From NCBI GenBank assembly GCA_050010115.1, contig JBEKLQ010000004.1, positions 1-64,000 of the forward strand: a DNA stretch of 64,000 bases, read 5' to 3'. The notes beneath the pieces were generated by a model. The model made no database searches, was not told the DNA's origin, and saw only the letters and a program-made list of their open reading frames with translations. The first letter of the stretch is position 1. Each line of letters starts with the position of its first letter. This stretch comes from JAKACA01 sp050010115 (GTDB taxonomy: Bacteria; Actinomycetota; Acidimicrobiia; Acidimicrobiales; Bog-793). The translations under genes were made by a program, and so were the position numbers. Positions 7,862 to 15,925 of this stretch are shown one piece after another.

Positions 7862-8680
7862 TCACCACAGCTCATCGGTATAGCGGTCCGTCCCGACGAT
7901 CGTCGAGAAGAAGGGCGCTGCGAACGTGACGGCCCCGAGACCAGTCGCCTCCACGCCGGCCGCGTACTCCCGCACCGCCGGCCAGGTGTCCTCGGGCGAC
8001 CCGGCGACGAAGCCCAGCTGCAGCAGCCGGTCGTTCGAGCCACCCTCGGCCCCGAGATCCATGGGCGCTGTGAAGTCGCCTTCCTCGACATGGAAACGCC
8101 AGTCCGCCACCGTGCCCATCCCCGGCGCGCGGAGCAGGCCGGACACGAGCGGCCCGACGCCCTCCCGCAGCGCCTCATGTGTCACGCCGGCTGCCGGTTC
8201 CGAGCAGAGCACGACGAGGCCCTTGTACTCGTGGTCGAGCGCGAGCTCGATCGGGACCCCGTCGGGATCGCGGTAGTGGGCACCGTCGAAGTCGTAGAGC
8301 TTCGTGTGAGCGTGCGTCCGCTCGTTGAAACCCCGCCCGTGCCGGTACAGCCAGTACACCTGCTTGCGCGCCCAGGCGAAATGCTCGTCCTCGTGGCCGG
8401 CGTGGACCCAGTAGATGGCAAGGTAGCTGCCGGCATCGACCGGATCGGTGAATGGGCTCTCCGAAGGGAACCGCAGATTCTTCAGCGCTCTCGTCGCCAC
8501 CCATCGCTTGCCGGCGAACAACCAAGGACCGACGAGGCAACCGCCGTAGAAATGGTCCCGCTCGTACCAGCGGTTGTACGCAACCTCGTGACCCCGATTC
8601 GGATCCACCATCGTGAACAGCATCCGGCCGATCTGCACTGGCGGGCCCGAAGGCTCCGCAGCCACCTCCACATCGCTCAT
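7862..8680 (-). CDS. Conserved protein, possible dimeric alpha/beta-barrel
   Basis: A 272-residue soluble protein without a signal peptide. I cannot assign a function. The early stretch V-D-P-N-R-G-H-E-V-A-Y-N-R-W-Y-E-R-D-H-F resembles the N-W-Y-x-x-x-H pattern of dimeric alpha/beta-barrel (EthD/DUF-type) proteins, and the second half has a similar L-L-Q-L-G-F-V element, so it may be two barrel repeats. It is rich in His, Trp and Tyr. Its place between an LLM monooxygenase and an aldehyde dehydrogenase suggests a role in the same catabolic step. A purine-rich G-G-G-A-G-G-G precedes the ATG. Confidence 0.6.
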   Translation of the reverse strand: MSDVEVAAEPSGPPVQIGRMLFTMVDPNRGHEVAYNRWYERDHFYGGCLVGPWLFAGKRWVATRALKNLRFPSESPFTDPVDAGSYLAIYWVHAGHEDEHFAWARKQVYWLYRHGRGFNERTHAHTKLYDFDGAHYRDPDGVPIELALDHEYKGLVVLCSEPAAGVTHEALREGVGPLVSGLLRAPGMGTVADWRFHVEEGDFTAPMDLGAEGGSNDRLLQLGFVAGSPEDTWPAVREYAAGVEATGLGAVTFAAPFFSTIVGTDRYTDELW

Positions 8681-8702
8681 CTCGCCACGTCCCTCCCTCG
8701 AA

Positions 8703-9626
8703 TCACGCTGCTGCCACGAGCGGCATCACCTGGCGGGCGAAGGCGTCGATCTGGTCGACCAGCTCGCTCACAGCCCGCGCCCGGAAGCGGACCTGCACAT
8801 GTGTGATGCCCATCTTCGCCCGACTGACGAGGAACTCGGCCAGTTGCTCGGGCGCCGCCGCAAAGCAGTAGCGTCCCGTCTCCCATGTCGGTTCGCCGAC
8901 GTAGAGCACGAACATGTCGCCCATGGCGAACGGCTCGTCCCCCCGATCCGCGCCGGCGCGCAGCGCCAGGATCTCCGCCACCGCCGCCCCCATCCCGATG
9001 TCAGGCGGCCCTTGTGGCAGCCACCCGTCACCGAGCCTGGCCGCCCGGCGCCGCGCCGGCGGGGTCGATCCGCCTACCCAGATCGGCGGTCCGCCCACTT
9101 GCACCGGCCGGGGCCGCTGCCCGAGATCGGTCGCATCACCCGAGCCACCGCCCCATTCGTCGGCGAACAGGCGACGCAGTGCGGCGATCTGCTCGTCGGT
9201 CGCCCGCCCGCGGTCCGCAAACGGCACACCCAACGCGGCGAACTCTGCCGCGACGTGCCCGGTCCCGACGCCGAGAATCGCACGCCCACCGGACAGGACG
9301 TCGAGGGTGGAGAACGACTTCGCCGTCTGCAGCGCGTTCCGGTACGGGAGCACGCAGACCTGGGAGAGCAACCGGACGGAGTCGGTGATGCCGGCCAGCC
9401 AACCGAGCGTGGCGATCTGGTCGTACCAGACCGTGCTCATCCGATCGGCGAACGCCCGTGGGACGGCGACGTGATCGCAGACGCTCACGTTGTCAAAACC
9501 CGCCCGATCACACGCCCGGGCCACCTGAGCGAGCTCGATCGGCCCGGCGTCGGCCTCCCAGGGCTCGGCCATCAGGCGTGACTGGGCCTGGACGGGCAGC
9601 GTCATCCCATAGGCAAGTGTCGTCAT
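8703..9626 (-). CDS. LLM class flavin/F420-dependent oxidoreductase
   Basis: A 307-residue TIM-barrel enzyme of the luciferase-like monooxygenase superfamily. Typical segments are A-C-D-R-A-G-F-D-N-V-S-V-C-D-H-V, then L-D-V-L-S-G-G-R-A-I-L-G-V-G-T-G-H, then I-W-V-G-G-S-T-P-P-A-R-R-R-A-A-R-L-G-D-G-W-L-P. Actinobacterial members mostly use F420, but FMN cannot be excluded. The start lies 12 nt after the stop of the upstream LLM gene and lacks its own Shine-Dalgarno, so translation is probably coupled. Confidence 0.85.
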   Translation of the reverse strand: MTTLAYGMTLPVQAQSRLMAEPWEADAGPIELAQVARACDRAGFDNVSVCDHVAVPRAFADRMSTVWYDQIATLGWLAGITDSVRLLSQVCVLPYRNALQTAKSFSTLDVLSGGRAILGVGTGHVAAEFAALGVPFADRGRATDEQIAALRRLFADEWGGGSGDATDLGQRPRPVQVGGPPIWVGGSTPPARRRAARLGDGWLPQGPPDIGMGAAVAEILALRAGADRGDEPFAMGDMFVLYVGEPTWETGRYCFAAAPEQLAEFLVSRAKMGITHVQVRFRARAVSELVDQIDAFARQVMPLVAAA

Positions 9627-9638
9627 GGCCGCACAGTG

Positions 9639-10778
9639 TCAGCCGGCGGCGGCGGCCGGAGCCGCGCTCTCGCGAAAGCGCGTCGTCCGGTGCACGGGAT
9701 CCTGGTCGAGCTTCGGGATCACGTGCTCGCCGATCAGGCGGAGAGTGGCGATCGTCGCCTCGTGGGATCCGGGCCCCACCCCGATCACGATCTGGTCGGC
9801 GCCGGCGCTCTCCCAGCGCTGACACTGCTGGAGCACGTCATCCGGATCGCCGGCGAGCATCGCTCCCCCGGCGGCGGCGTTCTTCACGTCCTCAGGCGAC
9901 GCGTTCGGCAACAGCGCCGGCCACTTCGGCACCCACGAGGGGTGAGGGAACGTGTCGTGGTAGCGGAACACGTTCGACTGCAGGTAGCTCATTCGGGCGT
10001 CCGAAGCACGCTGGTAGGCCTCATCGGAATCCTCGGCGCACCACGCAGCCGTCGTGACCATCACGTTGTCGTTGACGAAGCTGCCAACCGGCTCAGCGTT
10101 GGGGATCGCCGCCTTGTAGGCCTCGAGTACCGGAGCGAGTGCCGTCACCGAGCTGACCGAGAAGCCCAGCACACCGAGGCCCTTCTGGGCAGCCATGGCG
10201 TAACTGCTCGGGTTGCCGGCTGCGTACCACATCGCCGGGTGCGGCTTGCAGTAGGGCTTGGGCAGGATCTTGCGCGGCGGGAGCGACCAGAACTTGCCCT
10301 CAAAACCCTCGTAGGTGTCCTGAGTCCACATCTTCGGGAACTCGCCGATGACCTCTTCCCAGATCTCCTTCGTCCCGTTCAGGTCCTCCATCCCCGGCAG
10401 GAAGCCGAGGATCTCATGGCTTCCTGCCCCACGCCCAGTACCGAACTCGAAGCGCCCGCCGGTCAAGTGATCCAGCATCGCCACGCGCTCTGCCACCTTC
10501 GCGGGGTGGTTGACGGTCGGCAGCGGGTTGAAGATGCCTGAACCGAGGTGGATGCGCTCGGTTGCGTGGGCGAGGTACCCGAGCACGACGTCGTTCGCCG
10601 ACAGGTGCGAGTACTCGTCGAGGAAGTGGTGCTCGGTGGCCCAGGCGTACTTGAACCCGTACCGGTCAGCCGCCTTCACGACCTCGAGGTCCTCGAACAG
10701 CGCATGGTGCTCGGCGTCCGGGTCGGCTTCCTGCCGCCACTTCGGCACGTAGGTCTGGATGAAGACTCCGAACTCCAT
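9639..10778 (-). CDS. LLM class flavin-dependent monooxygenase (LuxA-like)
   Basis: A 379-residue luciferase-like monooxygenase, longer than its neighbour. Key segments are Y-A-W-A-T-E-H-H-F-L-D-E-Y-S-H near residue 45, the N-P-L-P-T-V-N-H-P stretch, and L-T-G-G-R-F-E-F-G-T-G-R-G, as in the alkanal monooxygenase branch. Such enzymes add one oxygen atom to an organic substrate using reduced flavin. A flavin reductase-like gene at 1491 could supply it, though it is unlinked. The start is 3 nt after the TetR stop, so the two genes are in one operon and probably under direct control of that regulator. Confidence 0.85.
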   Translation of the reverse strand: MEFGVFIQTYVPKWRQEADPDAEHHALFEDLEVVKAADRYGFKYAWATEHHFLDEYSHLSANDVVLGYLAHATERIHLGSGIFNPLPTVNHPAKVAERVAMLDHLTGGRFEFGTGRGAGSHEILGFLPGMEDLNGTKEIWEEVIGEFPKMWTQDTYEGFEGKFWSLPPRKILPKPYCKPHPAMWYAAGNPSSYAMAAQKGLGVLGFSVSSVTALAPVLEAYKAAIPNAEPVGSFVNDNVMVTTAAWCAEDSDEAYQRASDARMSYLQSNVFRYHDTFPHPSWVPKWPALLPNASPEDVKNAAAGGAMLAGDPDDVLQQCQRWESAGADQIVIGVGPGSHEATIATLRLIGEHVIPKLDQDPVHRTTRFRESAAPAAAAG

Positions 10779-10781
10779 GGC

Positions 10782-11501
10782 TCAACGCCCTTTCTTGGTT
10801 GTCGTGGATCGTGCACGTACGAGGTGGCCGCCGGCACTCCGGTCGGTCGAAGCGTCGGGGGTGCCGTCGGGATCGCGACAGCGCAAGCCCGCCGTGAGGA
10901 TCCCGACGAGCTGATCAGCGAGGCGGGCGGGCTCGTCACCGCTCACCGTGAGGCGGTACAGCAACGACCCGGCGATGACATCGAACAGGACGCCGGGGTC
11001 TACGGGGCGTTGGATCTCCCCCCGGGCCACGGCTCGTCTGACCAACTCCGAGAACGCCTCGATCGACGGGCGGTAGATCCGGTCCGCGAGCGCCACCCGT
11101 ACATCTGGGTAGTTGCGCGCGTCATCGAGCAGGCCTTGGAACGCTGCCCGCATCGGCGCCGAGCGGAAGAGGGTCACCGTGTTGTCGACACACCCGCGGA
11201 TGTCGCCCTCGAGCGAACCGGTATTGGGGACGCGCAGTACCTCGGGGTCGGGCGAGACGGCGTCGAAGACGAGCTCCGCCTTGGACTTCCATCGCAGCCG
11301 GAGCGTCGTCCTGCTCACTCCCGCCCGGCGGGCGACGGCGTCGACGGCGAGCTTGCGGTAGCCGAGGGTGACGAGGAGCTCGCGGGTCGCCTGCAGGATC
11401 ACCTCGTCCACCTTCGGGTCCCGAGGCCGTCCCGCCGCCGCCCGGTGCTCGTCGGGGTCGAGTCGGACGGCGGGTCGAGCGGTCACGTTTCCGGGTGCCA
11501 T
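10782..11501 (-). CDS. TetR/AcrR family regulator, first gene of the LLM operon
   Basis: A 239-residue regulator. The helix-turn-helix lies near residues 45-75 (V-D-A-V-A-R-R-A-G-V-S-R-T-T-L-R-L-R-W), followed by a helical ligand domain and a basic C-terminus. It is preceded by an R-P-R-D-P-K-V-D-E motif common in this subfamily. The gene heads a leftward operon of six genes. A perfect 25-bp inverted repeat covers its start codon, and a TTGACA -35 lies upstream, so autoregulation and control of the whole operon are likely. The inducer is unknown, probably a substrate or intermediate of the LLM pathway. Confidence 0.9.
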   Translation of the reverse strand: MAPGNVTARPAVRLDPDEHRAAAGRPRDPKVDEVILQATRELLVTLGYRKLAVDAVARRAGVSRTTLRLRWKSKAELVFDAVSPDPEVLRVPNTGSLEGDIRGCVDNTVTLFRSAPMRAAFQGLLDDARNYPDVRVALADRIYRPSIEAFSELVRRAVARGEIQRPVDPGVLFDVIAGSLLYRLTVSGDEPARLADQLVGILTAGLRCRDPDGTPDASTDRSAGGHLVRARSTTTKKGR

Positions 11502-11538
11502 TACTGGTCAGTCTGACCAGTAATAGGTAGGCTGTCAA
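11500..11538 (-). promoter_or_regulatory. TetR operator and promoter of the LLM operon
   Basis: The inverted repeat at 11500-11524 has 12-bp arms (ATTACTGGTCAG and its complement) around one base and overlaps the ATG at 11501. A perfect -35 TTGACA sits at 11533-11538, and 17 nt on is CAGACT (11510-11515), a weak -10 inside the operator. This places transcription start at or just before the ATG, so the bound repressor would block both promoter and leaderless start. Confidence 0.8.
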
Positions 11539-11581
11539 GCGTCGAGTCGAGTCCACCCATCGGCTCACGCAGGCCGAGGGT

Positions 11582-12652
11582 TCAGGCGATCTCGAGGACT
11601 CCTCGGTTCAGTTGCCCGGCCGCCAGGTCGGAGATCGCCTCCTGGATATTCGCGAGCGGGTAGGTCCTGCTCACCATCTCGTCGAGCTTGAACCTGCCGT
11701 CAAGGTACATCTGCACGATGAGCGGGATGTCGTGGTGCGGCCGAGCGGCGCCATAGCGGCAGCCGAGGATCGACTTGTTGTTGTAGAGCGAATTCACGAC
11801 GAAACTCGCCTCCGTCCCGAGCTTCGGCACTCCCACCAGCGTGCAGGTGCCCCCCCAATCGAGCAGGTCGACGGCGTTGCGGATGAGCGCCGGGTGGCCG
11901 ACGCACTCGAACGCGTGGTCGACGCCGCCCTTCAACCCGAGGTCCCGCACTGCTTTCACCGTGTCGTCGGTGACCGACGCGTCCACGAAGTCCATGGCGC
12001 CGAACTCGAGAGCCGCCGCCTCCTTTGCCGGGTTGGCGTCGACGGCCACGATGCGCGATGCCCCGGCGATCCCTGCCGCCTGGATCACCGAGAGCCCGAT
12101 GCCACCCGCACCGATGACCACGACTGTCTGACCCGGCTGGACCTTGGCCCGGTTGAAGACCGCGCCCGCGCCCGTCACGACCGCGCAGCCGATGAGGCAG
12201 GCCGACTCGAACGGCACGGCCTTGTCGATGACGATCGCCTGGGACTCACGGACCAGGGTCTCGGTGGCGAACACGCCGGCGTTGGCGAACTGGTAGGCCT
12301 CGGCGCCACCGACTGTGAACGGCTTGCCGAGCCGGCCCATCGTGTCGCGGCAGTGCGTCGGCTGGCCACGGTCGCAGGCGTCGCACTGCCCGCAGTTGCC
12401 GAGCGTCGTCAACACGACGTGGTCTCCGACCTTCACCTTGGTGGTGGCGCTGCCGACCTCTTCGACCACGCCGGCTCCCTCGTGCCCGAGCACGACAGGC
12501 GTCGGGAACGGGATCGTCCCGTCGACGACGGCGACATCGGAGTGGCACAGCCCCGCACGTTGCAGCCGCACACGCACCTCGTGCCCTTCGATGGGACGCA
12601 ACTCGACGTCATCGCGGACCTCGAGCTCACCGGTCCACACGACTGCTTGCAT
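11582..12652 (-). CDS. Zinc-dependent alcohol dehydrogenase (MDR family)
   Basis: A 356-residue medium-chain alcohol dehydrogenase. Catalytic zinc ligands are visible in G-L-C-H-S-D and G-H-E-G-A-G, and in G-C-A-V-V-T-G-A-G-A-V-F-N. The structural zinc site is C-G-Q-C-D-A-C with a fourth Cys in P-T-H-C. The Rossmann motif is G-A-G-G-I-G. It resembles class III-type and NDMA-type alcohol dehydrogenases; the alcohol is not identifiable. I chose the ATG at 12652, not longer forms, because AAGGAGGAA lies 8 nt upstream. It follows the cyclase gene by 77 nt on the same strand. Confidence 0.9.
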   Translation of the reverse strand: MQAVVWTGELEVRDDVELRPIEGHEVRVRLQRAGLCHSDVAVVDGTIPFPTPVVLGHEGAGVVEEVGSATTKVKVGDHVVLTTLGNCGQCDACDRGQPTHCRDTMGRLGKPFTVGGAEAYQFANAGVFATETLVRESQAIVIDKAVPFESACLIGCAVVTGAGAVFNRAKVQPGQTVVVIGAGGIGLSVIQAAGIAGASRIVAVDANPAKEAAALEFGAMDFVDASVTDDTVKAVRDLGLKGGVDHAFECVGHPALIRNAVDLLDWGGTCTLVGVPKLGTEASFVVNSLYNNKSILGCRYGAARPHHDIPLIVQMYLDGRFKLDEMVSRTYPLANIQEAISDLAAGQLNRGVLEIA

Positions 12653-12729
12653 TGCGGTTTCCTCCTTGGCTCGAACGAGCCTTCGGGTGTGCCCGGATCT
12701 GTGGCACGGCCGGGCAGGGGCGGGGTTGC

Positions 12730-13683
12730 TCAGCCGATGGCCACCGGGTTCACGGGGCTGCCGGTCGCTCCGACCACCGGCAACGCCCCCACCACGAGCA
12801 GCGGCCGGTAGCACTCGTCCGCAGCCAGATCGGCCAACCAGACGTGCTCGAGCAGACCGACGCCGAGATGCACGAGCAGCTCGACGTGAACGGGCAGATG
12901 GCTGCCTCCATCGAACGGGAGCACCTCCACGGCCGAGTTGTCGGCTCCGACGACAGCGACGTCGTGAGCCCCGAGCCAGGCGGCGGCATCAGTCCCGATA
13001 CCGGCCTGCGGATAGGTCGGCGCCGACGGGTCACGGCGGAAGGCTTCCAGCCAACCCGTCCGGATCAACACGGCGTCGCCGGGCTCCACCTCGACCCCTT
13101 GGCGCTCACAGCAAGCCTCGAGCTCGGCGGCCGTGATCGTGTGGCCGGCCGCGAGCAGCGATGGAGTCGTATCCCCTCCAGCCTGTGTTGTCGTCGCGTC
13201 GGGGCCGGCGGCGGCCTGCTCGCCCACCAGGGCGGCGACGTCAAGCAGTACCGCCCTCGTGGCGAACGTTCCGCTGCGCTCGATCGAGCACTTCGTCGCC
13301 CCCCGGCGCGTGGAGAACGTGTCCACCGGATGGCCGTTGTAGAACGAGTCACCCTCGAACACATGCGACAGGGCGTCGAGGTGCGTCCCGGCGTGGCTGG
13401 AGAACGTGAGCATGTCCTCATTGGACCCGATCCGCGGCGGGCCATCCGGTCCGGCTTCGGCCGTGTCGGCCGGCGCCGTCCTCGTCAGGCGATCGGGTGG
13501 CGGGCGGTCGATCACCGGGGGCGTCCGTGTTCGGGACATCGGCAGGGCGAGCGAGTACACCTTGCCCGTCCGCACGGCGTGCGCCGCTGCGACGACCGAG
13601 CCGGGTGTGACGAGGTTCAGCGCGCCGCGCTCGTCCTCGCTCCCCCAGCGACCCCAGTTCCCGACTCCCCCCTCCAGCTGCAT
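12730..13683 (-). CDS. Cyclase family protein (kynurenine formamidase-like)
   Basis: A 317-residue metal-dependent hydrolase of the cyclase/formamidase fold. The metal motif H-A-G-T-H-L-D-A-L-S-H is near residue 93, and further conserved pieces are G-D-A-V-L-I-R-T-G-W and the D-N-S-A-V-E region. The family hydrolyses cyclic or N-formyl substrates; bacterial long forms next to dehydrogenases are mostly uncharacterised. The start at 13683 is supported by TATTCT ending 7 nt upstream with no ribosome binding site. It is divergent from an SDR across a KstR-like palindrome and probably co-transcribed with the alcohol dehydrogenase. Confidence 0.85.
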   Translation of the reverse strand: MQLEGGVGNWGRWGSEDERGALNLVTPGSVVAAAHAVRTGKVYSLALPMSRTRTPPVIDRPPPDRLTRTAPADTAEAGPDGPPRIGSNEDMLTFSSHAGTHLDALSHVFEGDSFYNGHPVDTFSTRRGATKCSIERSGTFATRAVLLDVAALVGEQAAAGPDATTTQAGGDTTPSLLAAGHTITAAELEACCERQGVEVEPGDAVLIRTGWLEAFRRDPSAPTYPQAGIGTDAAAWLGAHDVAVVGADNSAVEVLPFDGGSHLPVHVELLVHLGVGLLEHVWLADLAADECYRPLLVVGALPVVGATGSPVNPVAIG

Positions 13684-13690
13684 GTGCCGA

Positions 13691-13708
13691 AGAATAGAAC
13701 GTGTTCTC
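13691..13708. promoter_or_regulatory. KstR-like box and cyclase -10
   Basis: TAGAACGTGTTCTC (13695-13708) matches the published KstR consensus TNNAACNNGTTNNA at all fixed positions but the last. It overlaps the minus-strand -10 TATTCT (13691-13696) of the cyclase gene. A TACGAT at 13720-13725 could serve the divergent SDR. The palindromic core is AGAAC-GT-GTTCT. Confidence 0.6.
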
Positions 13709-13734
13709 GTGCCGACAAGTACGATCGCCCGCCT

Positions 13735-14463
13735 ATGGGGGTCGCCGTCGTGACGGGAGCCGGTGCCGGCATCGGCCGGGCGACCGCACGCCGCCTGGCC
13801 GCTGACGGCCATCGGGTGGTCGTCGTGGACCGGGATGCCGAGGCCGCACGGGCCTCCGCCGGCGAGATCGGCGGCGAGGCCCGCACGTGTGACGTGAGCG
13901 ACCGGGCCGCCGTGCAGGAGCTCGCGGCTGACATCACGTCGAGCATCGGGGCGGCGGATGTGCTCGTGAACAACGCCGGTATCTGGCGATACACGCTGCT
14001 GGCCGACACCTCGGAGGCCGATGCCGAGGCCGTCGTGCACGTGAACCTGCTCGGCACGCTGTGGTGCAGCCAGGCCTTCGCGCCGGCGATGGTCGAGCGG
14101 CAGAGCGGATGCATCGTCAACCTGTCGTCGGGGGCGGCGTGGACGAGGTCGCCGGGTTATGGGGTGTACCCGTCCTCGAAGGCGGGGGTCGAGGCACTGA
14201 CCGGGCAGCTCGCCCAGGAGCTCGGCCCTTCCGGCATCCGGGTGAACGCCGTCGCTCCCGGGTTGATCGCGACGGAAAGCAACGCGGACCGCTTCGGGGG
14301 CGAGCGCGGCGAGCGCCACGCCCGACATGTCCCGCTCCGTAGGATCGGCGTACCGGACGAGGTGGCCGACGTGATCGCCTGGCTGTGCTCTCCCGGTGCC
14401 CGCTACGTGACGGGCCAGGTGATCCGCGTCGATGGCGGCACGACCGCGGGGCTGGGAGGGTGA
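13735..14463 (+). CDS. SDR family oxidoreductase
   Basis: A 242-residue short-chain dehydrogenase starting directly at strand 1. G-A-G-A-G-I-G is at residues 8-14, then V-L-V-N-N-A-G, N-L-S-S-G-A-A and Y-P-S-S-K in the active site, and V-D-G-G-T at the end. It is probably NAD(P)-dependent and may act on a hydroxyl or keto group of the pathway substrate. It is divergent from the cyclase and is followed without a gap by an epimerase and a SnoaL-like gene, forming a three-gene rightward operon. Confidence 0.88.
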   Translation: MGVAVVTGAGAGIGRATARRLAADGHRVVVVDRDAEAARASAGEIGGEARTCDVSDRAAVQELAADITSSIGAADVLVNNAGIWRYTLLADTSEADAEAVVHVNLLGTLWCSQAFAPAMVERQSGCIVNLSSGAAWTRSPGYGVYPSSKAGVEALTGQLAQELGPSGIRVNAVAPGLIATESNADRFGGERGERHARHVPLRRIGVPDEVADVIAWLCSPGARYVTGQVIRVDGGTTAGLGG

Positions 14464-14465
14464 CG

Positions 14466-15416
14466 GTGGGACTGTCCGGCGAGAAGATCCTCGTCACCGG
14501 CGCGCCCGGCCAGATCGGGCTGCCGATGGTCGGCTACCTGGCGGCCGACAACGAGGTGTGGGGAGCAGCTCGGTTCCGGGCCGGAGGCAGTGAGAAGCGA
14601 GTCGCCGCCGCCGGCGCTCGCCCCGTCAAGGTCGACCTCGCATCGGGTGAGTACGGCGAACTTCCCGCGGACTTCACCTACATCGTCCACCTGGCGGCCT
14701 ACATCGGGCCCAGCTCGAACTTCGACCGGGCGATCCGCAACAACTCGGAGGCGGTCGGGCTCCTGCTCGAGCACTGCCGGAGCGCCAAGGCGGCCCTCGT
14801 GATGTCGACCCAGTCCGTCTATCGCCCCAACCCGGATCCCGAGCACGCCTACAGCGAGGGCGACCCCCTCGGAGAAACCAACTCCGCCTTCGCCCCCACC
14901 TACTCCATGTCCAAGATCGGCGAGGAAGCGGTCGCACGGACCTGCGCCCGCTTGTTCGACCTTCCGGTCACGATCGCCAGGATGAACGCCTCCTACGGTG
15001 CCAACGGCGGCTTGCCCACCTACCAAACTGATTCGGTCGTGCGCGCGGAGACGGTGGTGACGCGCTCCGACCCGAGCTGGTACAGCCCGATCCACCAGGA
15101 CGACATCAACGAGCAGGTGGCCGCGCTTCTCGACGCTGCCACCGTGCCGGCGACGATCGTCAACTGGGCCGGCGACGAGATCGTGAGCGTCCAGCAGTGG
15201 TGCGCCCTGGCGGCCGAGATGTGCGCCGCGGCAGCTCACGTCGAGGTGGCCGGCGGCGTCGACACCCCCCCGGGCGCGATCGCCGACGTGAGGCGGCGGT
15301 TTGCGCTCACCGGCCCGTGCCGGGTCGGGTGGCGGGAGGGGATCCGCCGGACGATCGAGGCGCGGCATCCCGCCGTCGTGGCGGCCGTTGCCCTGGCCGG
15401 CGAACCGCAGGCGTGA
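14466..15416 (+). CDS. NAD-dependent epimerase/dehydratase family protein
   Basis: A protein of 316 residues with an extended-SDR fold. The Rossmann loop G-A-P-G-Q-I-G is near residue 13. M-S-T-Q-S-V-Y and Y-S-M-S-K give the Ser/Tyr/Lys triad, and I-H-Q-D-D-I sits near the substrate domain. It resembles sugar-nucleotide epimerases and the 3-beta-HSD-like branch; with SDR neighbours the latter is possible. Two GTG starts are available. I prefer 14466 because GGAGG ends 6 nt before it, while 14460 would overlap that sequence. The stop overlaps the next start (TGATG). Confidence 0.82.
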   Translation: MGLSGEKILVTGAPGQIGLPMVGYLAADNEVWGAARFRAGGSEKRVAAAGARPVKVDLASGEYGELPADFTYIVHLAAYIGPSSNFDRAIRNNSEAVGLLLEHCRSAKAALVMSTQSVYRPNPDPEHAYSEGDPLGETNSAFAPTYSMSKIGEEAVARTCARLFDLPVTIARMNASYGANGGLPTYQTDSVVRAETVVTRSDPSWYSPIHQDDINEQVAALLDAATVPATIVNWAGDEIVSVQQWCALAAEMCAAAAHVEVAGGVDTPPGAIADVRRRFALTGPCRVGWREGIRRTIEARHPAVVAAVALAGEPQA

Positions 15417-15859
15417 TGGACCTCCCGGAGATCTCCGACCGTCTCGAGATCCAGGACCTGATCGCCCGGTACTGCCACGCCATCGACCGGCAGGAGCTCG
15501 ACGAGCTGGACTCGATCTTCACCGAGGACGCCGTCATCGACTACACGGCCTTCGGGGCGCCGCGGGGCGGTGTGGAGGAGACGAAGCGGTTTCTTTCGGA
15601 GGCGCTGGCGCTGCACAGCGCGTACTACCACCTGGCGGCCACGAGCCGGATCGTCCTCCACGGCGACTCGGCCGAGTGCCACACCATCTGCCACAACCCC
15701 ATGGTCCTGAAGGGCCAGGGCGGGCGGCCGGACACGTTCTACCTGTGCGGGCTCTGGTACCACGATCGCCTGGTGCGCACGCCGGCCGGCTGGCGGATCG
15801 CCGAGCGGGTCGAGGAGAAGTGCTACCTGGCGACCGTTCCCGAGGCCCGCTTGTCTTGA
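15416..15859 (+). CDS. SnoaL-like / NTF2-fold protein
   Basis: A 147-residue protein of the SnoaL_4 / ketosteroid-isomerase-like fold. The opening I-Q-D-L-I-A-R-Y-C-H-A-I-D-R and the following L-D-S-I-F-T-E-D-A-V-I-D-Y are typical, as is G-W-R-I-A-E-R near the end. The family includes polyketide cyclases, delta-isomerases and hydrolase-like proteins, so the exact reaction is open. It is the third gene of the SDR-epimerase operon; the ATG overlaps the preceding stop. Confidence 0.82.
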   Translation: MDLPEISDRLEIQDLIARYCHAIDRQELDELDSIFTEDAVIDYTAFGAPRGGVEETKRFLSEALALHSAYYHLAATSRIVLHGDSAECHTICHNPMVLKGQGGRPDTFYLCGLWYHDRLVRTPAGWRIAERVEEKCYLATVPEARLS

Positions 15860-15925
15860 GCGCCGTCGGGCGGCGCGCCCAGGGCGCGCTGGCAGCCGCC
15901 GATGTGAGCTGGGTACGATCCCTTC

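Noticed and set aside
7851..7866. TCGACACGACGTCACC before the aldehyde dehydrogenase gene, similar to the four-copy motif
   Set aside because: It lacks one base in the core, spans the end of the upstream gene and is not followed by a -10 hexamer, so I did not count it as a fifth copy.
6779..8806. A 675-codon plus-strand open frame
   Set aside because: It is antisense to the aldehyde dehydrogenase and the unknown protein, is Arg/His/Asp-rich without any domain, and is a composition artefact.
12730..14328. A 532-codon open frame running from the cyclase gene back through the divergent SDR
   Set aside because: The part beyond 13683 is antisense to a clear SDR; high GC keeps reverse frames open.
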